From the NCBI GenBank assembly GCA_937899305.1, contig CALDJV010000245.1, positions 1-7,667 on the forward strand: a stretch of DNA of 7,667 nucleotides, given 5' to 3'. The stretch comes from an uncultured Cytophagaceae bacterium. GTDB lineage: Bacteria; Bacteroidota; Bacteroidia; Cytophagales; Microscillaceae. The notes under the pieces are model-generated. The model was not told the DNA's origin. It worked only from the letters and a program-made list of their open reading frames with translations, and ran no database searches. Both the position numbers and the translations under genes were made by a program. How positions within the stretch are numbered: position 1 is the stretch's first letter; every line of letters starts with the position of its first letter. This document shows, one piece after another, positions 6,858 through 7,667 of the stretch.

Positions 6858-7421
6858 CTATTTACCTTGAAACCTCAAGTGCTTTGGAGCTTTCTCCCGA
6901 TAACGTTCCTGTAATTTTTTCACCGCCTGAAAAATATGATTTCTCACTGTATTGACTGAAATGTTCAACATGTCTGCAATCTCCTGATATTTGAACCCCT
7001 CAAAACGATGTAAAGTAAATACAATTCGTTGTTGTTCGGGTAAAAAAGCAAGATCAGCCGACAATTCCGCTTCTAATTCTTGTTGTTGCAATTCACCATC
7101 GGGTTGTTGATCAGTGGGGATACTTTGAGCATTGTAACTATCTAAAGATTCGGTAGGCAGGCGATTTTTACGCAAGTGTTGCAGGGCTTGATTTTTGGCG
7201 GCTTTGAACAAATAAGCTTTCAAGCTAGTCTGAATATTGAGTGTTTTTCGCCGCAGCCAGAGATAAATAAATATATCAGATACGATCTCCTCAGCCAACT
7301 CCTGGTCTTTGATAAAATACTTGGCCACTCCTACCAAACTACCTTGATAGTTTTCAATCAAATTTTGTAATGCCCTGGTGTTTTCCTGGGAGAGTTGATA
7401 GATGATTTCTTCGTCACTCAT
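6858..7421 (-). CDS. ECF-type RNA polymerase sigma-70 factor (Bacteroidetes family)
   Basis: This 187-residue protein has the two-domain layout of extracytoplasmic-function sigma factors. It would bind core RNA polymerase and direct it to a small set of promoters. Region 2 spans about 18-86, including AEEIVSDIFIYLWLRR (43-58) and LKAYLFKAAKNQALQHLRKN (67-86). A Gln/Glu-rich linker (about 100-122) follows. Region 4 spans about 124-172, with the helix-turn-helix YQEIADMLNISVNTVRNHIF (145-164) that reads the -35 region. The length is normal. The start is well fixed because an in-frame TGA lies two codons upstream. The gene precedes a transporter with an STN domain, the usual order of a sigma/anti-sigma/SusCD signalling locus. 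The likely target is the transporter operon and possibly the sigma gene itself. The anti-sigma partner expected between them is absent, so the control arrangement is uncertain. Confidence 0.95.
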   Translation of the reverse strand: MSDEEIIYQLSQENTRALQNLIENYQGSLVGVAKYFIKDQELAEEIVSDIFIYLWLRRKTLNIQTSLKAYLFKAAKNQALQHLRKNRLPTESLDSYNAQSIPTDQQPDGELQQQELEAELSADLAFLPEQQRIVFTLHRFEGFKYQEIADMLNISVNTVRNHIFQAVKKLQERYREKAPKHLRFQGK

Positions 7422-7526
7422 TAGTCAAAACGATGCTTGTACGTGTAAGAATAACACAGATTTTATCCACTTGCTTAAAACGTTCTATTTCATCAGTCGT
7501 TTATTGGAAATCATCAAACTATTGAT

Positions 7527-7545
7527 TCAAACATTTGTTGTTTGA
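7527..7545. repeat. Perfect 7-bp inverted repeat upstream of the sigma gene
   Basis: TCAAACA (7527-7533) and TGTTTGA (7539-7545) are perfect inverted copies around the loop TTTGT, about 105 bp upstream of the sigma gene's ATG. If the -7-like element at 7562-7569 is real, this repeat lies just downstream of the transcription start. There it could be an operator or a 5' leader hairpin. No T-run follows in the minus direction. Confidence 0.5.
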
Positions 7546-7561
7546 GTTTCTTGATGCATCA

Positions 7562-7569
7562 CAAAACTA
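7562..7569 (-). promoter_or_regulatory. Possible -7 element for the sigma factor gene
   Basis: The minus strand reads TAGTTTTG, an exact TAnnTTTG match about 140 nt upstream of the sigma start codon. No TTG is present at the normal -33 distance, only a T-rich stretch. A second match, TATTTTTG, lies at 7631-7638 with no well-spaced -33 element. The true promoter is therefore uncertain. Confidence 0.3.
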
Positions 7570-7667
7570 TGAAAAAAGTATGGAAAATCTAGTGCCTCAT
7601 TAGGAGAGATCTTACTACTAAGGGATGAAACAAAAATAAGTTTCCCAATTTATGTTTCTAATTTGTA

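Larger units (their letters stand above)
7422..7667. other. Upstream region of the sigma factor gene
   Basis: No coding sequence is visible in this 246-bp AT-rich end region. It contains two -7-like matches on the minus strand, the 7-bp inverted repeat at 7527-7545 and an 8-bp palindrome, GATGCATC (7553-7560). What lies beyond the window cannot be seen, so a divergent gene further right is possible. Confidence 0.5.

Overview
The window looks like chromosomal DNA of a Bacteroidota member, most likely of the Cytophagales/Flavobacteriales type. The evidence is a SusC/SusD outer-membrane pair, a Bacteroidetes-type ECF sigma factor, start codons without clear Shine-Dalgarno sequences, and matches to the TAnnTTTG -7 promoter element typical of this phylum. 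I cannot name the species. All four genes lie on the minus strand, so the locus reads from right to left.

Layout in transcription order: (1) 7422-7667 is an upstream region with one -7-like element and a short perfect inverted repeat. (2) 6858-7421 encodes an ECF RNA polymerase sigma factor. (3) 6474-6857 is a gene-free gap at the place where a FecR-type anti-sigma gene would be expected; no such gene is visible. (4) 2835-6473 encodes a 1212-residue SusC/RagA TonB-dependent transporter with an N-terminal STN signalling domain. (5) 1319-2821 encodes its SusD-like lipoprotein partner, only 13 nt downstream. (6) About 1074-1207 is a 134-bp MITE-like palindromic element with 17-bp terminal inverted repeats and a flanking TGTAAA direct repeat. 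(7) 33-944 encodes a Tat-exported PhoX/DUF839-family protein that appears cut short at its C-terminus. Its stop codon lies inside a 12-bp inverted repeat.

Taken together this is a small nutrient-uptake locus. The SusCD pair would import an unidentified substrate across the outer membrane, and the STN domain suggests that substrate binding could be signalled to a sigma factor. PhoX-family enzymes are calcium/iron-dependent phosphoesterases, so an organophosphate role is possible. However, the PhoX-like gene has its own predicted promoter, is separated by a mobile element and seems incomplete, so this link is inference. I see no CRISPR array, tRNA, rRNA or transposase gene, and no clearly new system. 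The points most worth checking are the missing anti-sigma gene, the MITE-like element and the truncated PhoX gene.
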